Shown here piece after piece: positions 16,102-25,045 of a stretch of DNA of 64,000 nt. The notes below the pieces were generated by a model. It was given only the letters and a program-made list of their open reading frames with translations, searched no databases and was not told where the DNA came from. The DNA comes from Kordiimonas sp. GTDB taxonomy: Bacteria > Pseudomonadota > Alphaproteobacteria > Sphingomonadales > Emcibacteraceae. Where the stretch lies: contig PADB01000010.1 in assembly GCA_002700365.1 (NCBI GenBank), positions 1 through 64,000 of the forward strand, written 5' to 3'. Each line of letters opens with the position of its first letter. Positions within the stretch are counted from its first letter, which is position 1. A program made the position numbers and the translations under genes.

Positions 16102-17409
16102 ATGCTGCAACCACCACGACATTTAGGCTGGCTTTATCTGGACCTGAACAGTTATTTCGCCAGCGTTGAACAACAGGCCCAACCTCATCTGCGCGGCCAG
16201 CCCGTGGCTGTCGTCCCTGCCATGACCGATGCCACCTGCGCCATCGCCGCCAGTTATGAAGCAAAAGCCTACGGCGTCAAAACTGGCACTATGATCTATG
16301 AGGCCCGTAAGCTGTGCCCCGGCCTGCAAATCGTGCCTGCCCGCCATAACCTGTATGTGGATTACCATCATCGTATTTTAGAGGAAATTGAACGGCACTT
16401 ACCGGTGACAAAGGTCTGTTCGATTGATGAAGTCGCCTGCCGCCTTATGAAAAACGAACGCGACCCGGCTTATGCCAAGGCCCTGGGACAGCGCATCAAA
16501 GACGGCATCCAGGCAAATGTCGGTATTGCCTTACGCTCATCCGTGGGCATTGCCCCCAACCGCTTCCTCTCCAAAGTGGCTAGCAATTTACAAAAACCCG
16601 ATGGCTTGACAGTCCTGCACATCCAGGACTTACCAGATCGCCTCTTTTCTTTTCAATTGCGCGACCTGCCCGGTATTGGGGCCAATATTGCCCGGCGCCT
16701 ACAAGACGCTGGCGTCAATGATATAGAGACATTCTGGCACCTGCCCCCCAAACATGCGCGTAAAATATGGGGCAGCGTCGAAGGCGAACGCTTCTGGTAT
16801 GCGCTGCATGGTATAGAAGGCGCAACGGAAGAAACTCAACGCCGGACTATCGGCCACAGCCACGTGTTAGAACCACAAATGCGCCCCCTGCCGCGCGCGC
16901 GTCTGGTAGCCCGCCGCCTGACGGTAAAGGCAGCCAGTCGCCTGCGACGCGAAGGCTATTTTGCCACCCGTTTTACCGTCAGCCTGCGCTTTGATAAAAG
17001 CCATCTGCGTTATCGCCAGCACACCGCCATTCCCGCCGCGCAAGACAATTTTACCTTCCTGCAGGCATTGGAAGACCTGTGGCAGGATATGTTGGGGCAA
17101 TTCTCACACCCTCGTCCCGACCGGTCCCCATCTGAGCAAGTCAACCCTGGGCAAATTAAAAAAGTCTCCGTCACCCTATACGGGCTGGTACACCAGTCGG
17201 AACGCGCCCCTGACCTGTTTGATGATCAGGACAATGCCGAACAGGACCGCCAGCAAAAAGCCCGCCTGTCCTTCGCCATGGATCAGATCAACAGCCGCTT
17301 TGGGCTGGATGCGGTTGTCATGGGCTCCCTGCCCCGGCCACTGGCCAAATTCACCGGTACCAAGGTGGCCTTTACCCGGATCCCCGAAAAAGCTGAATTC
17401 CATGAATAA
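16102..17409 (+). CDS. Y-family DNA polymerase (DinB/ImpB-like)
   Basis: 435 residues from the ATG at 16102; the frame is open 36 codons further up but that part is a hydrophobic, non-conserved stretch. The metal ligands expected for translesion polymerases are present: Asp14 in 'LYLDLNSYFASVE' and Asp109-Glu110 in 'CSIDEVACRL'. The palm and finger words 'SYEAKAYGVKTG' and 'SSVGIAPNRFLSKVAS' follow, then a helix-hairpin-helix thumb 'LRDLPGIGANIARRL'. The little-finger domain is clear but the C-terminus lacks an obvious sliding-clamp peptide. The words after SIDE (VACRL rather than AYLD) set it apart from Pol IV. Databases often label this alphaproteobacterial group ImpB. It probably copies damaged DNA, error-prone. 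Confidence 0.85.
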   Translation: MLQPPRHLGWLYLDLNSYFASVEQQAQPHLRGQPVAVVPAMTDATCAIAASYEAKAYGVKTGTMIYEARKLCPGLQIVPARHNLYVDYHHRILEEIERHLPVTKVCSIDEVACRLMKNERDPAYAKALGQRIKDGIQANVGIALRSSVGIAPNRFLSKVASNLQKPDGLTVLHIQDLPDRLFSFQLRDLPGIGANIARRLQDAGVNDIETFWHLPPKHARKIWGSVEGERFWYALHGIEGATEETQRRTIGHSHVLEPQMRPLPRARLVARRLTVKAASRLRREGYFATRFTVSLRFDKSHLRYRQHTAIPAAQDNFTFLQALEDLWQDMLGQFSHPRPDRSPSEQVNPGQIKKVSVTLYGLVHQSERAPDLFDDQDNAEQDRQQKARLSFAMDQINSRFGLDAVVMGSLPRPLAKFTGTKVAFTRIPEKAEFHE

Positions 17410-17549
17410 CATCTCACATCACACCCCCTGACCGTAATGTCACACAGCACTGATTGACAGGCTTGACCCACAGGGGTAAACACCCATCTAATAACTATAG
17501 GCAACCCTTTAGAGTTAACTGTCTTTTCCATAATGATCTGGGTGTGACA

Positions 17550-18560
17550 ATGGCAACTGTATCCGTCCCGCTGGGCAACGCCGCCATCGGTGGTGTAAAC
17601 TATCTGGAAGAAATCAATCGCCTGCGCAAGGAACGCAACGCGGTTATCCTGGCCCATTATTATCAGGAGCCTGCCATTCAGGAACTGGCCGATTTTGTCG
17701 GTGACAGCCTGGACCTCTCCCGCAAGGCCGCCGCAACAGATGCAGATGTTATTGTTTTTTGCGGCGTACGTTTCATGGCAGAAGTTGCAAAAATTCTCAG
17801 CCCTGAGAAAACAGTGGTTCTCCCTGATATGGAAGCTGGCTGCTCACTGGAAGATTCTTGTCCCCCGGAACAATTCGCGGCTTTTCGAAAAAAATATCCA
17901 GACCATCTGTGCCTCACTTACATTAATTGCTCGGCCGATATCAAGGCGCTGTCTGACATCATTGTCACCTCCTCCAATGCGGAACATATCCTCAACCAAC
18001 TGCCCGCAGATCAACAGGTCATGATGGCACCGGATCAGCATTTGGGATCTTATCTGGCAAAAAAAACCGGGCGGGACATGGTACTGTGGCCCGGAAGCTG
18101 TATTGTACATGAACGCTTTTCCGAAAAAGAATTGATCCGCCTGAAAGCAGAAAACCCCAAAGCACCGGTCGCCGCCCATCCCGAATGCCCGGAAGCTATT
18201 CTAAATCATGCTGACCATGTGGGATCGACATCATCTATCCTGAAATTCGTACTGGAAGACGACGCCGATACCTTCATCATCGCCACCGAACCGCATATTA
18301 TTCACCAGATGAAGAAATCCGCGCCGCATAAAAACTTTATAGACGCCCCCGGCATGGATGACAGTTGCAGCTGTAACGAATGCCCCTATATGGGACTGAA
18401 TACGTTGGAAAAAATCTATCTGTGTCTACGCGATCTTGATCCACAAATTCATGTGGACGAGGAATTACGTGCCAAGGCACTCACGCCATTAGAAAAGATG
18501 ATGGAACTGTCCCCGCCAATGGCCCAGAACCGCCCACAGGATAATGGGCGCGCTTATTAA
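17550..18560 (+). CDS. nadA: quinolinate synthase A
   Basis: 336 residues from the ATG at 17550; a 32-codon upstream extension of the frame is not family-like. NadA condenses iminoaspartate with dihydroxyacetone phosphate to quinolinate, using a 4Fe-4S cluster. Candidate cluster cysteines are C71 ('FCGVRFMAE'), C184 ('GSCIVHE') and the CSCNECPYM block (273-278). It is followed by nadC after 33 bp. No nadB (aspartate oxidase) lies between or beside them, so iminoaspartate must come from an enzyme encoded elsewhere. Confidence 0.95.
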   Translation: MATVSVPLGNAAIGGVNYLEEINRLRKERNAVILAHYYQEPAIQELADFVGDSLDLSRKAAATDADVIVFCGVRFMAEVAKILSPEKTVVLPDMEAGCSLEDSCPPEQFAAFRKKYPDHLCLTYINCSADIKALSDIIVTSSNAEHILNQLPADQQVMMAPDQHLGSYLAKKTGRDMVLWPGSCIVHERFSEKELIRLKAENPKAPVAAHPECPEAILNHADHVGSTSSILKFVLEDDADTFIIATEPHIIHQMKKSAPHKNFIDAPGMDDSCSCNECPYMGLNTLEKIYLCLRDLDPQIHVDEELRAKALTPLEKMMELSPPMAQNRPQDNGRAY

Positions 18561-18593
18561 CGCTGGCATTTCCCCAACAAGCACAAAGGCCGG

Positions 18594-19451
18594 ATGATGA
18601 ATGACTTTCCCTTGACTGACGTTGAACAGCAGCAATGGATAGAACAGGCTCTGGCTGAAGATGTGGGGCAAGGTGATCTTACCACATTGGCCACATTGCC
18701 CGCCGATCTCATATTATCAGCGGCCATGGTCACGCGTGAAAAAATGGTTCTCGCGGGCCTACCACTTGCTGTTGCGATCCTGCGCCATGTGATTAAGGAC
18801 GCCGTCATCCATACCCCTGTCACCGATGGTGATCACATCGATGCTGGCACGACGATTCTGGCACTATCCGGTAATGCGCAACAAATCCTCACCGCGGAAC
18901 GCACCACCCTGAACCTGTTGCAGCACCTGTCCGGCATTGCCACCCTGACGCAGACTTACGTACGCGAACTGGACGGCACCGATTGCGCTCTGCTCGACAC
19001 GCGCAAGACCATTCCCGGTTATCGCAAACTCGCCAAATATGCCACCCGCATGGGCGGCGCCCGCAATCATCGCATGCGTTTAGATGATGGCGTTCTGATT
19101 AAAGATAATCATATCGCCCGCATTGGCAGCGTCACGGCCGCCATTGCCGCCGCTAAAAACTATGATACGCGGGCCAGCGTCATTGGCATCACTGTAGAAT
19201 GTGACACCCTGGAACAAGCCGCAGAAGCCATCGCCGCCGGGGCCGATAGACTATTATTAGATAACATGTCTTTGGAAATGCTCCGCGAAGCCGTCCAACT
19301 TTATAAGGGACAGGCCGAACTGGAAGCCTCTGGCGGTGTGACGTTAGAAACCATCGGGAACATTGCCCGCACCGGCGTTGATTGCATCTCTGTCGGCCGC
19401 ATCACCCAATCCGCCCCTGCTGTCGACATCGGTCTGGATTATCTTGATTAA
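18594..19451 (+). CDS. nadC: nicotinate-nucleotide pyrophosphorylase (carboxylating)
   Basis: 285 residues, quinolinate phosphoribosyltransferase. The family block 'LLDTRKTIPGYRKLAKYA' followed by 'GGARNHRMRLDDGVLIKDNH' holds the Arg, Lys and His that bind quinolinate and PRPP; the C-terminal phosphate loop is 'ASGGVTLETIGNIARTGVDCISVG'. It makes nicotinate mononucleotide, the next step after NadA. The start MMNDF has two ATG codons in a row. The last 108 bases are antisense to the 3' end of the decarboxylase gene. Confidence 0.95.
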   Translation: MMNDFPLTDVEQQQWIEQALAEDVGQGDLTTLATLPADLILSAAMVTREKMVLAGLPLAVAILRHVIKDAVIHTPVTDGDHIDAGTTILALSGNAQQILTAERTTLNLLQHLSGIATLTQTYVRELDGTDCALLDTRKTIPGYRKLAKYATRMGGARNHRMRLDDGVLIKDNHIARIGSVTAAIAAAKNYDTRASVIGITVECDTLEQAAEAIAAGADRLLLDNMSLEMLREAVQLYKGQAELEASGGVTLETIGNIARTGVDCISVGRITQSAPAVDIGLDYLD

Positions 19452-21005
19452 TTCCGGCCTTTCCTGGCCGGGCGCCCGGGCCCTTTCCGCCGCAAAACGG
19501 CCTATCCGCTCCACTGTTCGCTGAATGTCCTCAGTTGTTGTCCGCGGATTAATCGGGCAAAGCCGTAAACATTTCCGTCCAGACAGCATCGTTGTACTCA
19601 AAAAGGCATAGCCTTCCTCTTGCAGAAAGTCATGTAATTGTTGATTCAGTTGATTATCTGCGGCCTCATCTTCCTTATCACCCGTGGCGCGCAATCTGAA
19701 AACAACAATACCCATTACAGGGGGGGCCATAATCTGGCAATTTCCAATTTCTGAAAGCGCGGAAGCACCATAAACCGCGAGGTCCATACCTTTTTGCACA
19801 GCATCGCGAAATACCGCCACGCCATAAGTTTTTAAGGACATCCATAACTTCAAGGCCTTAAAATTACGGGTCAGTTGCACGCCTCTATCACGGTAATTAA
19901 TCGCCCCGTCTGCTCTTTCATTATCCAAGAGATATGCCCCTTCAATACGGAAACTTTGCCCCAACCATTCTCTCTGGCGGACAAGCAAACATCCGCACTC
20001 CATCGGTTGAAATAATCCTTTATGAGGATCAAGAGCCAGGGACTGGGCCCGCTCAATCCCCCGAAGTTGCACACGGCCCCCCGCCGTTAGCATGGCCGCA
20101 CCACCATAAGCCGCATCCACATGAAACCACAGATCCTGCTCCTCACATAAATCAGCAATCTGCTCTAACGGGTCTACCGCCCCCGTACTGGTCGTCCCTG
20201 CTGTTGCCACAACACAAAAAGGCTGACGCCCCCGGGCACGGTCCGCCATAACTTCTGCTGTCAACACATCCATACGCAAACGGTATTGACCATCGCTGGG
20301 GATAATAGACAGTTGATCTTCGCGAAAACCCAGCAGGCGCGCGGCCTTGGCCACACAACCGTGGGTCTGATCACTGCAATACAATACGGCCTTATCCCGC
20401 CTCTCCCCCAACATCTGGTCGCGGGCCACAATCAATGCGCTCATATTCGCGACCGAACCACCACTGACCAGACAACCTGCGGCCTCCGGTGGCAAGTCAA
20501 ATAACTCACATAACCAGTCCAGCACTTCGTTCTCTACTTGTGTTGGCCCTGCATTCTGTTGGGCAACACCACAGAACATATTGCCTCCAGCGGCAATTGT
20601 ATCCGCCAGCATCCCCATAAAATTCCCCGGCCCCGGAATATACGCAAAAAAACGGGGATGATTAACCGGCATGGCCCGGCGCAATACGTTATGCATCACC
20701 CCTTCGACCACCAAATCTGCGGGTAAGCCCCGCTCCCCGAAACCATCCCCTAACACCGCCCCGCTATAGTCTTCCTTTGCCGGGGTTGTCACCGCCTGCT
20801 CCGGTAGCTGCTGATAGTGATCCACCAACAAATCAACTACCTTATGACCAAGCCGCCGCATCTCTGCCCCGGACATGGAAAAAGGGTCGCCATGATCCCG
20901 ACTCGACATTGGCCTTACCCTTATGTGTGGATCCATTCCACCAGAACCGCCCTCATCTTTCAGGTCTTTGGTTCGTCTAAAGCTTAATAGTTCCACAGCC
21001 ATCAC
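19344..21005 (-). CDS. group II PLP-dependent decarboxylase
   Basis: 553-residue PLP enzyme of the aromatic amino-acid/glutamate decarboxylase family. PLP Lys329 is in 'LALDPHKGLFQP' and Asp297 in 'FHVDAAYGGAAML'; 'AYIPGPGNFMGMLADTIAAG' near 120-140 is the substrate-side block. The start at 21005 has GGAGG 7 bases upstream on the minus strand, so the unusual 45-residue N-terminal extension seems real. The last 35 codons overlap nadC in the opposite direction and encode a tail unlike the family, consistent with loss of the original stop. Substrate is uncertain: an aromatic amino acid is the usual guess, aspartate is possible. It stands alone. Confidence 0.85.
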   Translation of the reverse strand: MMAVELLSFRRTKDLKDEGGSGGMDPHIRVRPMSSRDHGDPFSMSGAEMRRLGHKVVDLLVDHYQQLPEQAVTTPAKEDYSGAVLGDGFGERGLPADLVVEGVMHNVLRRAMPVNHPRFFAYIPGPGNFMGMLADTIAAGGNMFCGVAQQNAGPTQVENEVLDWLCELFDLPPEAAGCLVSGGSVANMSALIVARDQMLGERRDKAVLYCSDQTHGCVAKAARLLGFREDQLSIIPSDGQYRLRMDVLTAEVMADRARGRQPFCVVATAGTTSTGAVDPLEQIADLCEEQDLWFHVDAAYGGAAMLTAGGRVQLRGIERAQSLALDPHKGLFQPMECGCLLVRQREWLGQSFRIEGAYLLDNERADGAINYRDRGVQLTRNFKALKLWMSLKTYGVAVFRDAVQKGMDLAVYGASALSEIGNCQIMAPPVMGIVVFRLRATGDKEDEAADNQLNQQLHDFLQEEGYAFLSTTMLSGRKCLRLCPINPRTTTEDIQRTVERIGRFAAERARAPGQERPELIKIIQTDVDSRGGLGDAADRDAINAGAGNVPDGF

Positions 21006-21264
21006 AACCTCCGATATATATTTAAGGTTGTATTTTTAGCGTATATTTAATTTTTCAACAACTTTTAATTGATTTTATACTGTATAAGCATCGCGCAATG
21101 CGTGGCCCATAGAAGGATATATCCATCAATATTGGCGCAGGGCATAGGCTTCTATATACGCCCTATGGCATGACCAAAACCTCATGGCAGGCGTCCCTGA
21201 TAGGGGGTAGGCAGAGGTAACGCACAGACAAAAAATGTGAAATATAATCGCCTGAAAACGGCTT
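21006..21264. other. gene-free AT-rich spacer
   Basis: No supported gene. It holds the promoter region of the decarboxylase (TTAAATATA occurs twice near its start) and an inverted repeat, CATAGG at 21143-21148 and CCTATG at 21162-21167, between that promoter and the end of the ArsC-like gene. Confidence 0.4.
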
Positions 21265-21618
21265 TTAAGACAGTTTAGCAGCCAGGACTTCTTGTTCTGA
21301 CTTGGCAAAACCCACTATTTTTTCATTTCCAAAATCAAATAGCGGACGTTTGATAATCGCAGGATTATCCAGCATGACCTGTAAGGCCTGCTCATTATTC
21401 ATTTCTGTTTTGATATTATCTGGCAATTGCCGCCAGGTGGTCCCACGCTTGTTGATCAGCACTTCCCAGCCCAGCTCATCCAGCCAGGCGGTAAACTGAT
21501 CCGCATCTGTGCCATCTTTACGATAATCGTGAAACCGATAGGATACGTCCTGCCCCTCCAGCCATTTCATAGCCTTTTTCATCGTATCGCAGTTCTTAAT
21601 TCCGTAAATAGTTAGCAT
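21265..21618 (-). CDS. ArsC/Spx-like protein (YffB family)
   Basis: 117-residue thioredoxin-fold protein. It starts MLTIYGIKNCDTMKKAMKWL, with a single conserved Cys10, followed by 'RKRPLFDFG'-like wording ('IIKRPLFDFGNEKIVGF', about 88-104) that is typical of the YffB branch rather than true arsenate reductases. YffB is thought to be a glutathione-dependent thiol reductase. It lies 11 bp downstream of the cation exporter gene on the same strand. No arsenic genes are near. Confidence 0.85.
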   Translation of the reverse strand: MLTIYGIKNCDTMKKAMKWLEGQDVSYRFHDYRKDGTDADQFTAWLDELGWEVLINKRGTTWRQLPDNIKTEMNNEQALQVMLDNPAIIKRPLFDFGNEKIVGFAKSEQEVLAAKLS

Positions 21619-21629
21619 CGCAGGGCTTC

Positions 21630-22568
21630 CTATATCTTTTTTTCCAGTGGTTCTGCAAAAAGATGATCTTCTTCCAGACCTTCAGGGTCGGAATGGATTA
21701 ACACATCTGAATCGGGGAATGCTTTCATAACCATGGCCTCCACCTCATCAGAAATATCATGCGCCCGCGCCAAGGTCATATCGGGGTCCAACACCAAATG
21801 AAACTGTATAAAGGTATTCAGGCCGGATTGACGGGTCCGCAGATCATGCACGCCCCGGCATTCGGGATGTTTCATCACCTCACGGACAATATCCAAACGC
21901 GTTTCCGTATCTAATTCCCGATCCATCAGCATATCCAATGAGGACTGAAAAATTTCCCATGCTCCATACGCAATATAGAGGGCAATAAAAATCCCCAACA
22001 CCGGGTCAGCAAGCCCCCAGCCCAGATAACCCGTGAGCAGCAATGCCACAATCACCCCTGCATTCATCAACAAATCGCTTTTATAATGCAAAGAGTCAGC
22101 TTCAATCGCCAACGACCCTGTTTCCTTGGCCACATAACGCTGAAAAAGTACCAGGCATAGGGTCACGCCAATGGTCAGAAGCATGATCCATATCCCCAGC
22201 TCAATCGCCTGCACTTCGACCGGGTTAAACAACCGCATTACAGATTCCGACAACAAATAAATGGCCGATAAACCGATAACGACAACCTGTAACAGACTGG
22301 CGATTGCTTCGATCTTGCCATGGCCAAAACGATGATTTTTATCTGCTGGCGTTAATGAACGATTGACGGCCATCAAGGTGAACAAAGAAGCCAGAACATC
22401 CATTGAGGAATCGATTAATGATCCCAATAACGACACCGAGCCACTTGACAGCCACGCCCATATTTTCAACCCGATCAGGCCAAGAGCCACGACCACAGAT
22501 GCCCGTGATGCCCAACGCATCAATTGTGCATGTCTCTGCCGTCTTTCTTCTTTTGCATCATCAGTCAT
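21630..22568 (-). CDS. cation diffusion facilitator (FieF-like)
   Basis: 312 residues from MTDDAKEERR; the frame extends 26 codons further but those are not family-like. Six membrane helices are visible, with the metal-site pattern 'GSLIDSSMDVLASL' in helix 2 (S-x3-D pattern) and 'ADSLHYKSDLLMNAGV' in helix 5, then the cytoplasmic ferredoxin-like domain ('GVHDLRTRQSG', 'HFVLDPD'-like word HLVLDPD). These proteins export Zn, Fe, Cd or Mn in exchange for protons. The metal cannot be settled; the D-x3-D form in helix 5 suits FieF-type transport. Confidence 0.9.
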   Translation of the reverse strand: MTDDAKEERRQRHAQLMRWASRASVVVALGLIGLKIWAWLSSGSVSLLGSLIDSSMDVLASLFTLMAVNRSLTPADKNHRFGHGKIEAIASLLQVVVIGLSAIYLLSESVMRLFNPVEVQAIELGIWIMLLTIGVTLCLVLFQRYVAKETGSLAIEADSLHYKSDLLMNAGVIVALLLTGYLGWGLADPVLGIFIALYIAYGAWEIFQSSLDMLMDRELDTETRLDIVREVMKHPECRGVHDLRTRQSGLNTFIQFHLVLDPDMTLARAHDISDEVEAMVMKAFPDSDVLIHSDPEGLEEDHLFAEPLEKKI

Positions 22569-22691
22569 ATGGTCATGCTGCCTTAATTTTATAAGCCTGG
22601 CCTTATAATTTTGCCCCAACCTAATCCGCCGCCGCACAAACATCAAGTGTCACGATCGACGAAAAAAGTCTTTCTCCAAAACTTTCACTTT

Positions 22692-22730
22692 TCCTTACTC
22701 AAAGGAAAAATATGGTCCTTACTCAAAGGA
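22692..22730 (-). repeat. two identical tandem hairpins after pdxH
   Basis: TCCTTACTCAAAGGA occurs at 22692-22706 and again at 22716-22730. Each copy folds on itself (TCCTT/AAGGA, 5-base loop). On the minus strand the first hairpin met after the pdxH stop is followed by a T-run (22706-22711 is A-rich on plus), so the set probably ends the pdxH transcript. The duplication of the whole hairpin is unusual. Confidence 0.5.
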
Positions 22731-22744
22731 TAAGGCTGGCGCTT

Positions 22745-23341
22745 TTATGGATACAGTCGACGCGTCGTCCAGCTTGACGGATCAGAAATATTCTCTCGTT
22801 GGTACTGTAAGCGATCATGCAGGCGAAAAGCCCGGTCCTGCCAAAATTCAATACAATTAGGTTGCAGCCGATAACCCGACCAGAACGGTGGACGTGGAAT
22901 CTCCCCAATACCAAACCGCGCCGCGGTCTTGGCAATTGCCGTTTCAAATTCAAAACGTCCTTGCATCGGCTGGCTTTGCGCCGATGCCCATGCCCCTATT
23001 TTGCTGTCCCTATGGCGGCTCGCGAAATACGCGTCCGCCTCCTCAGCACTCACCTTCTCTACAGGTCCTTCAATTCGCACTTGCCGCTTCAAACTCTTCC
23101 AATGGAAACACAAGGCCGCCTTGTTATTCCCCTTAAGCTCCTGACCTTTTCGACTTTCTAAATTCGTATAAAAAACAAAGCCATCCTGATCCGCAGCCTT
23201 TAACAATACCATGCGCACAGATGGCTGCCCCGCAGCGTCCACAGTCGCCAACGACATTGCCTCTGCCAGATCTTCTGCCTCCTGTGCCTCAGTATACCAC
23301 TCCGCAAAAAGAGAGAAGGGATCTTCCACAGCCTTGATCAT
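22745..23341 (-). CDS. pdxH: pyridoxamine 5'-phosphate oxidase
   Basis: 198 residues from the ATG at 23341 ([12 protein letters not shown]). FMN- and PLP-binding blocks are clear: '[22 protein letters not shown]', 'ESRKGQEL', '[12 protein letters not shown]', '[14 protein letters not shown]' and the C-terminal '[10 protein letters not shown]...RLHDR' and 'RRLYP' end. It oxidises pyridoxine or pyridoxamine phosphate to pyridoxal phosphate with FMN and oxygen. The frame runs 37 codons further upstream, but that part is not conserved. Divergent from the lipoprotein gene at 23494. Confidence 0.95.
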   Translation of the reverse strand: MIKAVEDPFSLFAEWYTEAQEAEDLAEAMSLATVDAAGQPSVRMVLLKAADQDGFVFYTNLESRKGQELKGNNKAALCFHWKSLKRQVRIEGPVEKVSAEEADAYFASRHRDSKIGAWASAQSQPMQGRFEFETAIAKTAARFGIGEIPRPPFWSGYRLQPNCIEFWQDRAFRLHDRLQYQRENISDPSSWTTRRLYP

Positions 23342-23493
23342 TTCTGTTTTTGCCTTTATGCCAGTTGCTAAATCATTGTTTTTGCCACCACAATGACTGT
23401 ATTCTTCATACAGAACTCTGCCGTGTGTGGAAAGCCTTAAGCCACAGAGCAACGTTGTATAGTCGTCCCAAACAATAAAGAACCATCGTTCAC

Positions 23494-24018
23494 ATGATTA
23501 TTCGACCTATTATATTTGTTCCCCCAATGGGCATGCGCCTGAACCCATCCTCCATGCTTTGGCCGGCCGTCCTCCTCATCACCGCACTGTTATTGCTGAG
23601 TGGCTGTGCCACAAAGGCACCGATTACCGGGCCTGCAGCCACAGAAACAGAACCTGCAGAACCCCCAAAACCGATAGGCTCCGGCCGCGGAAAACTTGCC
23701 CCGCTACCCCAAGGCATTCTGGCGGGCAGCCAATTGTCAGCCCCCTTAGATCAGCATCTGACGCACCGCGACCGACAGTTAATGTTGCGCATAATCCAGT
23801 CCGCTCTTGAAATAACCGCAGACGGGGAAAAACGGGCATGGCAAAATCCCAAAAGTAATTTTGAAGGCACAGTCATCCCACAGCCACCCTTTCCCGGCCC
23901 ACAGGGCAAGGTCTGCCGTGAATATCAACAAACCGTCTGGGTAAAAGGAACACGGCAAACCGCATATGAAACGGCGTGTCGCACCAATGACGGGACTTGG
24001 CGAATTCTATCGCCATAA
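23494..24018 (+). CDS. lipoprotein with 17-kDa surface-antigen domain
   Basis: 174 residues. A hydrophobic run ends in LLLLSGCA, a lipobox with the acylated Cys at 38 if this ATG is used; starts at 23527 or 23533 give a more normal signal length. After a Pro/Thr/Glu-rich linker (40-75), the C-terminal part has '[18 protein letters not shown]' and 'CREYQQTV...[12 protein letters not shown]', the two-cysteine surface-antigen (17kDa_Anti_2-like) domain found in alphaproteobacterial outer-membrane lipoproteins. Function in the envelope is not known. It heads a rightward set with the J protein. Confidence 0.78.
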   Translation: MIIRPIIFVPPMGMRLNPSSMLWPAVLLITALLLLSGCATKAPITGPAATETEPAEPPKPIGSGRGKLAPLPQGILAGSQLSAPLDQHLTHRDRQLMLRIIQSALEITADGEKRAWQNPKSNFEGTVIPQPPFPGPQGKVCREYQQTVWVKGTRQTAYETACRTNDGTWRILSP

Positions 24019-24094
24019 CTACATATGCCATAACTAAATACGCAAGAATCTTGCACATCATAATCAGAATGTTTTTTAAGGAACCAAACCGCTA

Positions 24095-25021
24095 ATGAAA
24101 GACCCCTATTCCATTCTGCAGACAGACCGGACAGCGACACAGGATGAATTAAAAGCAGCATATCGCAAATTGGCTAAAAAGCTGCACCCTGACCTTCATC
24201 CTGGGGATGAAAAAATCGCAGAACAGTTCAAGGAAGTCTCCGCCGCCTATGCTTTGCTTTCTGATAAAGAGATGCGCGCCCGTTATGACCGCGGTGAAAT
24301 TAATGCCGATGGATCAGAAAAATATGGCAATTACCGTCAGCATGCTGGAAGCGGCCAGGGACAGGCTGGCTTTGGTGGCTTCGGTGATGACTTCAACCCC
24401 GAGGATTTGTTTGCGAGCATATTTGGCGAGGGCGGGCTCGGCGGTGGTGCGCGCCATCGCCAAAGGCAATCCCCTCGCCGAAAAGGGGATGACCGGAAAT
24501 ACACCATGACAGTTTCTTTTCTAGAGGCGGTTAAGGGCGGCAAAAGACAAATCACATTGGATAATGGTAAAACGTTGAATATTACCATTCCGGAAAATGT
24601 GAAGGATGGCCAACAAATTCGCCTTAAAGGTCAAGGGGAGGCTGGCAGCTTTGGCGGCCCGCAAGGTGATGCCCTCATCGAAGTAAAAGTTGCTGACCAC
24701 CCTCACTTTACCCGTAAGGGCAACGATATTTATCTGGACCTGCCGATTACACTGTCCGAAGCGATATTGGGGGGGAAAGTTCAGGTCCCGACATTGGATG
24801 GTAAAGTCACCGTTAGCATTCCCAAAGAGTCAAATACGGGCCGCAGCATGCGGCTTAAAGGCAAGGGTGCGACAGACACAAAGACAAAAGTTGCCGGCGA
24901 CCTTTACTTGCGCCTGCAAATCACATTACCTGATGATATAGACGATGACCTCATCGCGGCGATAGAAGGATGGTCAAAAGATCATCCCTATGACCCCCGC
25001 ATTAAATTGAATAAGGAATAA
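24095..25021 (+). CDS. CbpA-type J-domain co-chaperone
   Basis: 308 residues. The J domain occupies 1-68 with the HPD motif at 31-33, followed by a Gly/Phe/Gln-rich linker (about 80-125) and two DnaJ C-terminal beta domains ('DRKYTMTVSFLEAVKGGKRQI' onward). There is no CXXCXGXG zinc region, so this is a type II (CbpA-like) protein and not DnaJ. It delivers clients to DnaK and stimulates its ATPase. Its role next to a YihY membrane protein and fabI is not evident. Confidence 0.92.
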   Translation: MKDPYSILQTDRTATQDELKAAYRKLAKKLHPDLHPGDEKIAEQFKEVSAAYALLSDKEMRARYDRGEINADGSEKYGNYRQHAGSGQGQAGFGGFGDDFNPEDLFASIFGEGGLGGGARHRQRQSPRRKGDDRKYTMTVSFLEAVKGGKRQITLDNGKTLNITIPENVKDGQQIRLKGQGEAGSFGGPQGDALIEVKVADHPHFTRKGNDIYLDLPITLSEAILGGKVQVPTLDGKVTVSIPKESNTGRSMRLKGKGATDTKTKVAGDLYLRLQITLPDDIDDDLIAAIEGWSKDHPYDPRIKLNKE

Positions 25022-25045
25022 AGGCCGAATGCGCCTGCCATAACG

